From positions 1-64,000 of the forward strand of contig JAPOIM010000008.1 of the NCBI GenBank assembly GCA_029978905.1: a stretch of 64,000 bases of DNA. Reading direction: 5' to 3'. The stretch's first letter is position 1; each line of letters begins with the position of its first letter. The position numbers and the translations under genes were made by a program. Source of the DNA: Planctomycetota bacterium (lineage in GTDB: Bacteria > Planctomycetota > Planctomycetia > Pirellulales > UBA1268). Positions 47,937 to 56,952 of this stretch are shown here, one piece after another. Under the pieces are notes generated by a model. That model was not told the origin of the DNA and did no database searches. It was given only the letters and a program-made list of their open reading frames with translations.

Positions 47937-49235
47937 ATGCTCGACCTGCTCTACATCCTTCTCGCCCTCGTGGCTCTGCCGTGGGTGGCCTGGCGACGGA
48001 TGGCGGGGCGACGCCCGGTGGCGGCCGTCTGGCAGCGGCTGAGCGGCAGCATCTCCCTCCCGGCTCCACTTCCCGGGAGCCATCGGATCTGGCTGCATGG
48101 CGTGAGCGTGGGTGAGGTCGCCCTGCTCTCGTCGCTTGCCACCAGGCTGCGAAGCCTCGCCGAGGCCGAAGGCCGCCAGGTGGAGTGCGTGATCTCGAGT
48201 TCCACCACGACCGGCCTTGAGGTTGCTCGTTCACGCTTTCCCCCCGAGCTCGTCTTTCCCTGCCCACTCGATTTTAGTTGGGCGGTTCGCCGAGTCGTGA
48301 CCCGCGTGCAGCCTGACATGCTCGTGCTCGGCGAGCTCGAACTCTGGCCGCAGCTCCTGGCGATCACCGCCCGCCGAGGCATCCCCATCGCCGTAGTCAA
48401 TGCCCGCATGAGTGAGCGGAGCTTTCGTGGCTACCAGCGGATCGCCCCCATCGCCCGCCGCATGCTTCAGCGTCTCACGGTCGTGATCGCCCGCAGCGAA
48501 GAGGATGCCTCCCGGTTTCGCAAACTGGGCGCGCCGGTGGTCGTTGTGGCCGGTTCCATGAAATACGACGGAGCCCGTGGTGATCGCTCGTCAGCCGAGG
48601 TGCAGCGACTTGCGGCCCTCGCGGGCCTTGCCGCAGACGACGTCGTGTTCCTCGCAGGCAGCACCCAGCATCCCGAAGAGGCGCTGGCGATTGAAACCTT
48701 TCAGAAACTCTCTGCGACGCATCCGGCGTTGCGGCTGATTCTTGTCCCACGGCATGTCGAACGCGCCGCCGCGATCGCAGATCTCCTGGAGGCGTCTGGG
48801 CTCGCTTGGCAACGGCGGAGCCGGCTGGACCGCGACGGGCTGCAGCCAGGCTACCGCGTGCTCCTCGTCGACGCCACGGGTGAACTGGCCGCGTGGTGGG
48901 GCACCGCCAGCATCGCGTTTGTCGGCGGGAGTCTCGACGGAAAACGGGGTGGCCAAAACATGCTGGAGCCGTCGGCCTACGGTGCCGCGGTGGCGTTCGG
49001 GCCGCACACCCGCAACTTTCACACAGAAGTCGCCGGCCTGCTTGCCGCCGAGGCCGTTCGCGTGGTCCACGACCAGCAGCAACTGACCGACTTCGTGGGC
49101 TGGGCGTTGGAGCATCCAGACGAGCGGGAGGCGATGGGCGCCCGTGCAGCGGCGGTCGTCGCCACAGGTCGCGGCGCCACGGACCTCACGATTCGCCGGC
49201 TCCTCGCTGTCTTGCCGCAGATGCCCGCCACCTGA
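47937..49235 (+). CDS. waaA: 3-deoxy-D-manno-octulosonic acid (Kdo) transferase
   Basis: 432 residues, GT30 family. It transfers Kdo from CMP-Kdo to lipid A precursor at the inner membrane. An N-terminal membrane anchor ([19 protein letters not shown]) is followed by [14 protein letters not shown] with the catalytic Glu, [79 protein letters not shown] 47937 is used; GTG 47919 is possible. Its presence supports a Gram-negative type outer membrane with LPS in this organism. Confidence 0.96.
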   Translation: MLDLLYILLALVALPWVAWRRMAGRRPVAAVWQRLSGSISLPAPLPGSHRIWLHGVSVGEVALLSSLATRLRSLAEAEGRQVECVISSSTTTGLEVARSRFPPELVFPCPLDFSWAVRRVVTRVQPDMLVLGELELWPQLLAITARRGIPIAVVNARMSERSFRGYQRIAPIARRMLQRLTVVIARSEEDASRFRKLGAPVVVVAGSMKYDGARGDRSSAEVQRLAALAGLAADDVVFLAGSTQHPEEALAIETFQKLSATHPALRLILVPRHVERAAAIADLLEASGLAWQRRSRLDRDGLQPGYRVLLVDATGELAAWWGTASIAFVGGSLDGKRGGQNMLEPSAYGAAVAFGPHTRNFHTEVAGLLAAEAVRVVHDQQQLTDFVGWALEHPDEREAMGARAAAVVATGRGATDLTIRRLLAVLPQMPAT

Positions 49236-49253
49236 CAGCCCCCGGTTGCCGAC

Positions 49254-49315
49254 CCCGCACATCTCCCGATACGCTGTGCACTTCGACGGCTGCACCGGCA
49301 GCTGCGGGATTTTTT
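49254..49315 (+). promoter_or_regulatory. Two-stem structured element before metK ending in T6
   Basis: CCCGCA (49254-49259) pairs with TGCGGG (49303-49308), which is followed by A and six T. Immediately inside the 3' strand, GCTGC (49289-49293) pairs with GCAGC (49298-49302). The outer stem directly before a T-run is terminator-like. The element begins 18 bases after waaA and ends 23 bases before the metK start, so it could be the waaA terminator or a metK attenuator. I do not see the consensus of known SAM riboswitches. Confidence 0.42.
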
Positions 49316-49338
49316 CGTTTTCGAGCGAGGCACGAGAC

Positions 49339-50499
49339 GTGGCACGAGGCAAGTTTCTGTTCACGAGCGAGTCGGTCAGCATGGGTCACCCGGACAAGCT
49401 GTCTGACCAGATTTCCGACGGGGTTCTCGACGCCTATCTCGCCCAGGACCCGCTCAGCCGCGTTGCCTGCGAAACCCTGGTGACCACAGGCCTCGCGGTC
49501 GTCGCTGGCGAAATCACCTCCCGCGGCACCATTGACTACCAGCAGGTGGTTCGCGATGTGATCCGCAGCACCGGCTACACAGACGCCGAGATGGGCATCG
49601 CAGCCGACACCTGCAGCGTGCTCGTTGCCGTGGGCAAGCAGAGCCCTGACATCGCCATGGGTGTCGATGAGAACAACACCGCGGGCAAAGACATCGGCGC
49701 CGGCGACCAAGGATTGATGTTCGGCTACGCCTGCAACGACACGCCCGAACTGATGCCTCTGCCGATCGCGCTCTCGCATCGGATCCTCAACCGGCTGACC
49801 GAAGCCCGTCAGCACGCAGAGGTCGACTGGCTGCGTCCCGACTCGAAGAGTCAGGTCACCATCGAGTTCCAAGACAACAAGCCTGTGCGTGTCGACACGG
49901 TCGTGGTCTCCACCCAACACGCTCCGAGCGTGAGCAACGACGAGATTCGGCGGTTTGTGACTGAGAATGTGATCAAGCCGGTACTCCCCACCGACATCGA
50001 CATCTCCAACATCACCTACCACATCAACCCAACCGGCCGCTTTGTGGTGGGTGGTCCTCACGGTGATGCTGGCCTCACCGGCCGCAAGATCATCGTCGAC
50101 ACCTACGGTGGCTGGGGCCGTCACGGTGGCGGAGCCTTCTCCGGCAAGGACCCCACGAAGGTCGACCGCAGTGCCGCCTACATGGCTCGCTACATTGCCA
50201 AGAACATTGTGGCCTCAGGCTTGGCCGATCGCTGCGAGGTTCAGCTCGCCTACGCAATCGGCGTCAGCGAGCCGGTGAGCGTGCACGTGGAGACCGATGG
50301 CACCGGAAAGATCGACGACGAACGGCTCTGCAGCCTGATTCGCGAGGTCTTCCCGCTCTCACCTCGCGGCATCATTGACCACCTTGACCTCCGCCGTCCG
50401 ATCTATCGTCGCACCGCCTTCGGCGGGCACTTTGGTCGCGACGAGTTCCCGTGGGAAAAGACCGACAAGGCCGAGGCGCTCGCCGCTGCCGCCAAGTAG
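49339..50499 (+). CDS. metK: S-adenosylmethionine synthetase
   Basis: 386 residues making SAM from methionine and ATP in the cytoplasm. [25 protein letters not shown] at the N-terminus carries the ATP-binding His and Asp. [13 protein letters not shown] is the signature loop, [41 protein letters not shown] is the second signature, and [12 protein letters not shown] follows. The start is the GTG at 49339 (Val-Ala-Arg-Gly-Lys-Phe), with GAGG 8 bases upstream; the open frame upstream is non-coding. SAM is needed by the methylation and radical enzymes of the cell. Confidence 0.98.
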   Translation: MARGKFLFTSESVSMGHPDKLSDQISDGVLDAYLAQDPLSRVACETLVTTGLAVVAGEITSRGTIDYQQVVRDVIRSTGYTDAEMGIAADTCSVLVAVGKQSPDIAMGVDENNTAGKDIGAGDQGLMFGYACNDTPELMPLPIALSHRILNRLTEARQHAEVDWLRPDSKSQVTIEFQDNKPVRVDTVVVSTQHAPSVSNDEIRRFVTENVIKPVLPTDIDISNITYHINPTGRFVVGGPHGDAGLTGRKIIVDTYGGWGRHGGGAFSGKDPTKVDRSAAYMARYIAKNIVASGLADRCEVQLAYAIGVSEPVSVHVETDGTGKIDDERLCSLIREVFPLSPRGIIDHLDLRRPIYRRTAFGGHFGRDEFPWEKTDKAEALAAAAK

Positions 50500-50554
50500 G
50501 CTCCCCTCGTTGTTGTTGCCAGGCTTCCGTTTCACCACGAAAGGCATCGCGGTG

Positions 50555-51535
50555 ATGCCCGCAGATGTCGTTGTCGCATCCAAGATGAACTCGGCGATGA
50601 GCCGCCGGTTGAAAAACCGCGGCTCTGCCGAGTTGCTCTCTGCCGACATGCGGTTGGTGGCCGGCACCGTCCTGCTTTCAGCCATGCCCGTCGCCGGCCT
50701 CGTGGTCGCGAGCCGGCGGGCGGCTGGTGGTGTGACCACCACACTCTCCGCCGGCGGGATGGCAGCCACGGTGCTCTCGTTGCTCGTGTGCATGGCACTC
50801 TGCGACTGGCTGATGCGGCCCGTGGGGGCCGCCCTCAGCCCCCCAACACAGCAGGCACGCCTGCCCCGCGCGACTGAGTGGCTCACGTGGCTCCTTCCAA
50901 GGCTTGGTCTCTGGGCCTGCCTGTGGGGAGTGAGTGGGGGCGGCATTGGCCGTGGCACCACTCTCCTGGCACTCTCAGGCGCCGTCGCCGGGCTCGTGCT
51001 TCCTTGGCGAGGTCGGCTCCTCGCGTGGCGTGCCCCCCCCGAGCAAACGCCCTCTTCTGCCGAAGGCGAACGAGCTGCGGCCGCCACCGAGGTTGAGCTG
51101 CCAGGCGTTGCCCCACCTGCCTCGGAGCAGGCCACGAAATCCCCTTTCGTCGAAGCCTCGCCAGCACTGGAAACATTTGCAGAGGGAGACGGTTTCCTTC
51201 AGCAGCAGATTCGACGTCGCACCCCCGCAGGGGGCGAATGCATCAAAGGCACCGTGCTCGTGTCGTTCCGCACCGGAGACCGTGTCGCGGTTGCTCACGT
51301 GGGCTTCTGCCCTCCCTTTCAGGAAACGCCAACCGTCCAGCTGTCGACGGCCTACGACGAGATGGATGCGGCCGTCGCGCCTGGCGAGATTCTGCCGTGG
51401 GGGATTCGCGTCGAATGCCGGCTGGAGGAAGCGGCCGAAGATCCCTTCGACATTCCAATCGACTATGTTGCCACGGCAACGGCGTCTCCCACCGCGCACC
51501 CTCGAGCATTCCTCCCCGACTCTTCCACACCTTGA
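50555..51535 (+). CDS. Membrane protein with conserved C-terminal soluble domain, unknown
   Basis: 326 residues from ATG 50555 (50585 is an alternative). Four predicted membrane segments lie in the first 150 residues (LVAGTVLLSAMPVAGLVVAS, MAATVLSLLVCMALCDWLM, LLPRLGLWACLWGVSG, TLLALSGAVAGLVLPW). An Ala/Glu/Pro linker precedes a C-terminal domain, about residues 205-305 (LQQQIRRRTPAGGECIKGTV...VGFCPPFQETPTVQL...PWGIRVECRL...DIPIDYVAT). The soluble part looks like a compact beta fold and is the conserved portion. No function known to me. The stop overlaps the ribosome-binding site of the next, very small gene. Confidence 0.7.
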   Translation: MPADVVVASKMNSAMSRRLKNRGSAELLSADMRLVAGTVLLSAMPVAGLVVASRRAAGGVTTTLSAGGMAATVLSLLVCMALCDWLMRPVGAALSPPTQQARLPRATEWLTWLLPRLGLWACLWGVSGGGIGRGTTLLALSGAVAGLVLPWRGRLLAWRAPPEQTPSSAEGERAAAATEVELPGVAPPASEQATKSPFVEASPALETFAEGDGFLQQQIRRRTPAGGECIKGTVLVSFRTGDRVAVAHVGFCPPFQETPTVQLSTAYDEMDAAVAPGEILPWGIRVECRLEEAAEDPFDIPIDYVATATASPTAHPRAFLPDSSTP

Positions 51536-51543
51536 GGCTATTC

Positions 51544-51657
51544 ATGGCACGCTGGCCCGATCACCTCTGGACAACGGTCTTTACCTACGCCGTGATCTTC
51601 GTGGGGTTCCCGGTGCTCGCCTTCCTCCTCTGGTGGTGGGTCAGACAGGGAAGCTAG
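51544..51657 (+). CDS. 37-residue single-pass membrane microprotein
   Basis: ATG 51544 is preceded at 6 bases by GAGG, which overlaps the stop codon of the upstream gene (TGAGG). The peptide is MARWPDHLWT..., one hydrophobic helix of about 22 residues (VFTYAVIFVGFPVLAFLLWW) and a short basic tail (RQGS). The exact ribosome-site spacing, close coupling and clean membrane helix argue that it is real. It may be a small partner of the upstream membrane protein. It is too short for homology calls by eye. Confidence 0.5.
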   Translation: MARWPDHLWTTVFTYAVIFVGFPVLAFLLWWWVRQGS

Positions 51658-51687
51658 CCCACCAGCCCTTGCTCGAGAGATGGCACC

Positions 51688-53118
51688 ATGAGCGATTCAA
51701 CGCACCTCACCGACATGCTTCGTCAACAGCTCCAGCACCTCGGCCAGCTTCCGCTGCTCGACCACCTGTCTCGACTTCCCGGCGACGCCCAAGCGGAGCT
51801 CACTCGGCAGTTGCTGCACATCGACTGGGCCCAGGTGGATGGCATGCGGAAACTAGCGGCCTCAGACTCGCCAGAAGCGGCCCTTGCGGTTGATCCCGCG
51901 TGGCTGCAGGCCGCCCACACCCCTGCTGGCCCGCGTTTGCGTTCCGGCGGCCTCAGCCCTGTTGGCCCGCTGAGCCCCCTCGATGCCACGAAGCGTGGCG
52001 AAGCCCTCCTGGCTCAGGGAGGAGCGGGGGCAATTCTCGTCGCCGGTGGCCAGGCATCACGCCTGCGATGCGACGGCCCCAAGGGGATCTACCGCGTCGG
52101 CCCCGTCTCGCAGGCAAGCCTGTTTGAACTGCTGCTGGGCCGCATCCGGGCGATCGCCGCACACGCCGGCCGACCAATCCCGCTCGCCATCATGACCAGC
52201 TCAGCCACCGATCAGGCCACGCGTGAATACCTCGCGGAGCATCAGTTCTTCGGGCTGCCTGAAAACGAGGTCCTGATTTTCCAGCAGGCCGACCTGCCGG
52301 CACTTTCGATCGCCTCGCTCGACCTCTTGCTCGATGCCGCAGATCATGTGGCCGTGGCCCCCGACGGCCATGGCGGGCTGCTCTCGGCCCTGGTGGCAGC
52401 GGGCGGGCTCGCGTGGTTTGCTGAACGGGGCGTGCAGCACGTCGCGTCGTTTCAGGTCGACAATCCGCTCGCGATGCCGCTCGATCCAGAGTTTCTCGGA
52501 TACCACCTGCTCGCCAACGCGGAGTTTTCCACGCAGGTCGTGGAAAAGCAGCTCCCCAAGGAGCGGGTGGGCGTCGTCGCCGAACACCACGGCCAGCACC
52601 GAGTGATCGAATACAGCGACCTCTCTGACGAGCTCGCCGAGGCTCGCGACCCCGACGGCAAACTCCGGTTGCGTGCCGGCAGCATCGCGGTGCACGCCTT
52701 TGCCCTCGCCTTCCTGCAGCGAGCAGCTAAGAAGCCCGACAGCCTGCCACTCCATCTCGCTCGCAAGGCAGTGCCCTGCCTCGACGCCTCCGGCCAACTC
52801 CATCGCCCCAGTGCACCCAACGCCTTGAAGTTTGAGCGATTTATCTTCGACCTCATGCCGCAGGCCGATGGCGTGCTCACGGTTGAAATCGATCCCGCCG
52901 AAGGGTTTGCTCCGTTGAAGAACCCACCAGGGGCGGATGCCGACGCGCCAGAGCATGTGCAGGCCGCGATGAACACGCTCGCGCGACGTCGCTGCGCTGC
53001 CGCCGGCATCCTGGTAGACCCGGGGATCCTGGTGGAACTGAACCCCAACACGCTCACCAACGACGATCTCTGCAGGGCCGTCCCCTCCGGCCACATCACC
53101 GCCTCGCGAGTGATTTAG
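51688..53118 (+). CDS. UDPGP-family nucleotidyltransferase (UTP-sugar-1-phosphate uridylyltransferase type)
   Basis: 476 residues of the eukaryote-like UDPGP family (as in UAP1 and UGP). An N-terminal helical segment (residues 1-60) precedes the nucleotide loop VAGGQASRLRCDGPKGIY (about residue 115). Next come a sugar-binding region QQADLPALS, DGHGGLLSAL, FQVDNPLAMPLDPEFLGYHL (metal Asp), then VVAEHHGQHRVIEYSDL and ALKFERFIFDLMPQ. It likely forms UDP-GlcNAc or UDP-glucose for envelope polymers. Which sugar is used cannot be determined by inspection. It is separated by 30 bp from the microprotein gene and could share its transcript. Confidence 0.88.
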   Translation: MSDSTHLTDMLRQQLQHLGQLPLLDHLSRLPGDAQAELTRQLLHIDWAQVDGMRKLAASDSPEAALAVDPAWLQAAHTPAGPRLRSGGLSPVGPLSPLDATKRGEALLAQGGAGAILVAGGQASRLRCDGPKGIYRVGPVSQASLFELLLGRIRAIAAHAGRPIPLAIMTSSATDQATREYLAEHQFFGLPENEVLIFQQADLPALSIASLDLLLDAADHVAVAPDGHGGLLSALVAAGGLAWFAERGVQHVASFQVDNPLAMPLDPEFLGYHLLANAEFSTQVVEKQLPKERVGVVAEHHGQHRVIEYSDLSDELAEARDPDGKLRLRAGSIAVHAFALAFLQRAAKKPDSLPLHLARKAVPCLDASGQLHRPSAPNALKFERFIFDLMPQADGVLTVEIDPAEGFAPLKNPPGADADAPEHVQAAMNTLARRRCAAAGILVDPGILVELNPNTLTNDDLCRAVPSGHITASRVI

Positions 53119-53128
53119 CCCGCAGCGA

Positions 53129-54199
53129 TCACAGGAGCTTCGCTTTGCGGAGCAGCACAACCAGTGTGACGACGATCGTCGTCGACAGTCCCCAGAAGAA
53201 CTTGTATCCGTGAACCCAGTTGAGTTCGGGGATGGTTTCAAAGTTCATGCCGTAGACGCCGCAGAGAAACGTCAGCGGGAGGAACACCGTACTCACTACC
53301 ACCAGGCGATTCATCACCACGTTGGTGCGAAGCGTGACCATCGTGAGTGACAGGTTCATGGAACTCTCGAGGATCCCCAGATTGCTCGTAATGTCTGAGA
53401 GCAGTCGCTCCAGGGTGGCCACCATCCCGCTGAGAAACCCAAGCGTCGCGTCACTTATAAAAAGCGACTTCCGGGCGACAAGTTCTTCGAGCACGCGTCG
53501 CGTGGGCATCGCGTGCTTGCGAAGCGTGAGTAGCTGATTGCTGGCGTCCGCAAGTTCGAGCAGGGTTGCTTCATCAGAATGTTTGAGCAGTTTCTTTCTC
53601 ATGACCTCAACATTCGCTTCTAACCTGTTCTGCAACCGCAGGTACTGATCCACCTGCTCGTTGAAGATCTCGTAGATCAAGAAGCTGGCCGAAGTCGCAT
53701 GCATCCGGAAGTCTGCGAGGTAGGCACGTCGCACCTCCTGCAGCACCGCCGAATCGCCCCGATGCACGGTGACGAGAAACCCTCCCCCAACGAGCAGCTG
53801 CAACCGCTGCCCTAAGAAGCCGTCGGCGTCTTCGATCAGCCCCACGAGGCAGATCTGCAGGCCTTTGTCGCTCCGCCTCAGTTCTGACACGGGGGCGTCA
53901 CAACACCCTTCCTCGGTGAGAACCGCAGGATCGAATTCCGCGAGCGCCTCGCTGGGCACCAACCCCTGCAACACGCGCGGATCGGCCTGGACAGCGTCCA
54001 CATCGATCCAAACAAACACGTTGCCCTCAATGGCGTGGGAGACGTCGTCGAGGGCGATTTGGCCGTGGCTCCGGTCGCGGAAGTCCAGATACTCTGCCTG
54101 AACGCCCAGGATCGAGGAGGGGACTTCCTGCCGTGTCGATGGGGTTTGCTGGTCGTGCTCGTGCGGCACCGAGGCGGCAAGGCGCTTTGAGGGACACAT
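53129..54199 (-). CDS. CorA-family magnesium/cobalt transporter
   Basis: 356 residues from ATG 54199, which has GGGAGGT 6 bases upstream. The long N-terminal cytoplasmic alpha/beta funnel contains VFVWIDVD and GGGFLVTVHRGDS. The stalk helix includes LEANVEVMRKKLLKHSDEAT. Two C-terminal membrane helices follow, the first with the selectivity motif YGMNF (GVYGMNFETIPELNW), and a short basic tail. It forms a pentameric Mg2+ channel in the inner membrane. It is the second Mg-type transporter in the window, with the MgtE-like protein at 42.9 kb. It is convergent with the UDPGP gene. Confidence 0.93.
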   Translation of the reverse strand: MCPSKRLAASVPHEHDQQTPSTRQEVPSSILGVQAEYLDFRDRSHGQIALDDVSHAIEGNVFVWIDVDAVQADPRVLQGLVPSEALAEFDPAVLTEEGCCDAPVSELRRSDKGLQICLVGLIEDADGFLGQRLQLLVGGGFLVTVHRGDSAVLQEVRRAYLADFRMHATSASFLIYEIFNEQVDQYLRLQNRLEANVEVMRKKLLKHSDEATLLELADASNQLLTLRKHAMPTRRVLEELVARKSLFISDATLGFLSGMVATLERLLSDITSNLGILESSMNLSLTMVTLRTNVVMNRLVVVSTVFLPLTFLCGVYGMNFETIPELNWVHGYKFFWGLSTTIVVTLVVLLRKAKLL

Positions 54200-54309
54200 G
54201 AAGAAACCTCCCTGAAAACCGAGGGGATCTGTACCATCCATGTTTCGCGGCCCCAAGGGCACTTGGAGACCCGCGCTCAGTCGCCACCCAGGGAAGGGAG
54301 AAACGCAAC

Positions 54310-55392
54310 ATGCTGCATGCGATCGTGATGGCCGGGGGTTCCGGTACTCGTTTTTGGCCGGCCAGCCGGGCCCACCTCCCCAAGCAGCTGCTGCCACTCG
54401 CGGGTGACCACACCCTGCTCGAAGACACGGTCGCCCGGCTCCAGGGGCTCGTTCCTGCCGAACGCACGCTCGTGGTGACCTCCGAGAGGCTGGAAAACGT
54501 CGTGCGGCAGCAACTGCCCGACGTGCCTGAGGCGGGCATTGTCGGTGAGCCCTGCAAGCGAGACACCGCGCCCTGTGTGGCGCTCGCGGCCCTGTTGGTC
54601 AGCCGTCACGACCCCGACGCCACGATGGCGGTGATGCCCTCCGACCACGTGATCCGCCCGGAGCAGGCCTTCCGCGACGCCATCGAGCAGGCCGCAGCGA
54701 TCGTGGACCACAACCCGCAGCGGCTCGTGACCTTTGGCATTCCTCCCACCTACCCCGCGGAGAGTTTTGGGTACATCGAGCGGGGAGACGCCTTGGCCGA
54801 GACGCACGGCTCAGCGCGAGGGTTTTCCGTCCGGCGTTTTCGGGAAAAGCCACCGGCGAGCGTGGCTCAGGAGTACCTCGACGCGGGAACCTTCCTCTGG
54901 AACGCGGGTATTTTTGTGTGGAAGGCCGCCACCATTTTGGAAGCGATGCGAGCGCGTCAGCCAGAGTGCATGAGCCATCTCGATGCCATCGTGCAAAGCT
55001 GGGACACCCCCGACCGGCGGCGCGTGTTTGCCGAAGAGTTTGCCGCCATTAAGGGCATCTCTATCGACTACGCGGTGCTTGAGCACGCGACCGACGTGGC
55101 CGTGCTCGAGGCACCGTTCACGTGGGACGATCTCGGTGGATGGTCTGCCGTCGCCCGTCAGCGAGGGAGCGATGCCGAAGGCAATACGATTGCCGGAAAG
55201 CACCTCGGCATCACCACCACCAACTCCGTGGTGCAGGCCTCGGGCGACCACCTGGTGGTCACGATTGGGCTTGAGAATATTCTGGTAGTGCACACCCCCG
55301 ACGCCACGTTGGTGGCAGACCGCTCCCGCGAGGAAGCCGTCCGTCAGGTGGTCACCGAACTCGAGTCGCGAGGCTGGAATGACTATCTCTAG
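54310..55392 (+). CDS. manC: Mannose-1-phosphate guanylyltransferase (GDP)
   Basis: 360 residues forming GDP-mannose from mannose 1-phosphate and GTP. It is the single-domain form without the phosphomannose isomerase part. MAGGSGTRFWPASRAHLPKQ (pyrophosphorylase signature, residue 7 on), EPCKRDTAPCVALAALL, MPSDHVI, GIPPTYPAESFGYIERG, FREKPPAS, WNAGIFVWKA and WDDLGGWSAVA are all family motifs. GDP-mannose would feed the polyprenol mannosyltransferase-like enzyme at 21 kb. The 3' end overlaps the following lipase-like gene by 14 bp. Confidence 0.96.
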   Translation: MLHAIVMAGGSGTRFWPASRAHLPKQLLPLAGDHTLLEDTVARLQGLVPAERTLVVTSERLENVVRQQLPDVPEAGIVGEPCKRDTAPCVALAALLVSRHDPDATMAVMPSDHVIRPEQAFRDAIEQAAAIVDHNPQRLVTFGIPPTYPAESFGYIERGDALAETHGSARGFSVRRFREKPPASVAQEYLDAGTFLWNAGIFVWKAATILEAMRARQPECMSHLDAIVQSWDTPDRRRVFAEEFAAIKGISIDYAVLEHATDVAVLEAPFTWDDLGGWSAVARQRGSDAEGNTIAGKHLGITTTNSVVQASGDHLVVTIGLENILVVHTPDATLVADRSREEAVRQVVTELESRGWNDYL

Positions 55393-56428
55393 GATCTGGG
55401 TGCCTCTCCTCACCGCGGTGCTGATGGCCACCTCGCTCCACGCCAGCGGGTGCTATGCAGAGGAGACGGTCGCCGCGTCTCCCCAACAACCAACCGTCGA
55501 CGGCTGGGAATTTTGGCTCAGGGAAATTCGCGAAGGACGCGACGCCCTCGAATGGTCCGACCATCGCGTGGCCCACGACTGGCGTCTGCAGGCACACAGC
55601 GACACCATTCGCTGGCGGCTGCTGAATGAGGCTGACGAAGTCGTGGTTCAAGGCACGCGTGCCGACTGCGAAACCACCTACGAGAGGCTGCAGGCGGCCG
55701 GCACGATCCCCACGGTTCGTGGCCCGACCGTGATCGTGCTCCACGGACTCGGCCAGAGCCGGCATTCGATGCAGCCGTTGGTGTCGCACCTCCGCACAAC
55801 CCTCGATGCGACGGTGCTTTCTGTTGGGTATGCAAGCCCTCAGGCGGGCCTCGAAACGCATGCCGAAACGCTCAACAATGTGATCGCGGCGATGCCCGAC
55901 GCCACCACGCTCTCTTTCGTGGGCCACAGCCTCGGCAACCTCGTGGTCCGGCGGTGGATGTCGACGGCTCCAGCAGCCACGCTCGACAGGGTGCAACGCA
56001 TGGTGATGCTTGGCCCGCCCAATCAAGGGTCGCAACTGGCTCGCCTCGCTTCACGCGTTTGGTTTCTGGCAATGCTCTCCGACGGCCCCACGCGGGAGCT
56101 TGGCGCTGGCTGGGACCAGATCGCCAGCCAACTCGCCATCCCCACGTGCGACTTTGCCATCGTGGCAGGAGGAACCGGCACCGAGCAAGGCATGAGCATG
56201 CTCCTGGCCGGTGATGACGACGCGATCGTCACTGTGGAGGAAACCCGCCTCGAAGGTGCCTCCGACTTTCTGCTGCTGCCCGTGCACCACGCCGAAATGA
56301 TGCGGAGCAAGGCAGTCCAACGAGCCGCCCTGTGCTTTTTACGAGACGGCCACTTTCCGCGTGAACCTGCCCCCCCCTTGGCTCTTCCTGTGTCGCAAGG
56401 GGCCACACTCCCAGAAGGTCAGCCCTGA
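55379..56428 (+). CDS. Exported alpha/beta-hydrolase, lipase-like
   Basis: 349 residues. A signal segment (about residues 5-25, ending HASGC, possibly a weak lipobox) precedes a fold with TVIVLHGLGQSRHSMQPL (oxyanion region), nucleophile Ser in SFVGHSLGNLVVRRW (about residue 183), an acidic residue in AGDDDAIVTVEE and His in LLPVHHAEMM. This is the catalytic order of triacylglycerol lipases and related esterases. The 100-residue N-terminal extension is not recognised. ATG 55379 overlaps manC, and the stop overlaps ruvX (TGATG), so the three genes form a tight operon despite different roles. Confidence 0.85.
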   Translation: MTISRIWVPLLTAVLMATSLHASGCYAEETVAASPQQPTVDGWEFWLREIREGRDALEWSDHRVAHDWRLQAHSDTIRWRLLNEADEVVVQGTRADCETTYERLQAAGTIPTVRGPTVIVLHGLGQSRHSMQPLVSHLRTTLDATVLSVGYASPQAGLETHAETLNNVIAAMPDATTLSFVGHSLGNLVVRRWMSTAPAATLDRVQRMVMLGPPNQGSQLARLASRVWFLAMLSDGPTRELGAGWDQIASQLAIPTCDFAIVAGGTGTEQGMSMLLAGDDDAIVTVEETRLEGASDFLLLPVHHAEMMRSKAVQRAALCFLRDGHFPREPAPPLALPVSQGATLPEGQP

Positions 56429-56952
56429 TGCACGCGGAGGAGCCGACACGCGTGGGGGAAGTGCCCGCGATCGGACGCATCGCGGCCGTCGACTACGGAC
56501 GACGACGGATGGGCCTCGCAGTCTGCGACCGTGAGCGGATCCTGGCGAGTCCTCTGCTCGTTCGGCAACCGGGCAAGAACCTCGACGTGGAAGCCACGTT
56601 CTTTCGCAAACTGGTGGGTGACGAAGAACTGGTGGGCTTCGTGGTCGGGCTCCCGCTGCATGCGGACGGCCGCGAGAGCGACATGTCGCGCGAGACGCGT
56701 CGGTTTGCCGAGTGGCTCGCGACCACAACGGGCCTCCCCGTGGCCCTCCAAGACGAGCGCTACACATCCGCCGCCGCCGCCGGGCGCCTGGCCGGGGTGG
56801 GCCTCTCGCGAGGCTCGAAGAAGGCTCGCTCCGATGCGGTGGCCGCCCAGATCATGCTTGAGACCTGGCTTTCGCGGCGCAGCCTCAGCGAGCACACTCC
56901 GTCGCCTGCGGAGCCCATCGCCGCGGCCCCTCCCCACGAGCCACGTTCGTGA
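56428..56952 (+). CDS. ruvX: Putative pre-16S rRNA nuclease / Holliday-junction-resolvase-like protein (YqgF)
   Basis: 174 residues. RNase H-like fold with AAVDYGRRRMGLAVCD (first catalytic Asp), FVVGLPLHADGRES, ALQDERYTSAAA (catalytic Glu) and RSDAVAAQIMLETWL (final Asp). Family members mature the 5' end of 16S rRNA and were first described as Holliday junction resolvases. A 20-residue Pro/Ala tail is extra. Overlaps both neighbours (TGATG at the start, GTGA at the end). Confidence 0.94.
   Translation: MHAEEPTRVGEVPAIGRIAAVDYGRRRMGLAVCDRERILASPLLVRQPGKNLDVEATFFRKLVGDEELVGFVVGLPLHADGRESDMSRETRRFAEWLATTTGLPVALQDERYTSAAAAGRLAGVGLSRGSKKARSDAVAAQIMLETWLSRRSLSEHTPSPAEPIAAAPPHEPRS

Noticed and set aside
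49236-49338. Known SAM riboswitch upstream of metK
   Set aside because: No match to the SAM-I, SAM-II or SAM-IV core patterns I can recall; only a two-stem element with T6 is visible.
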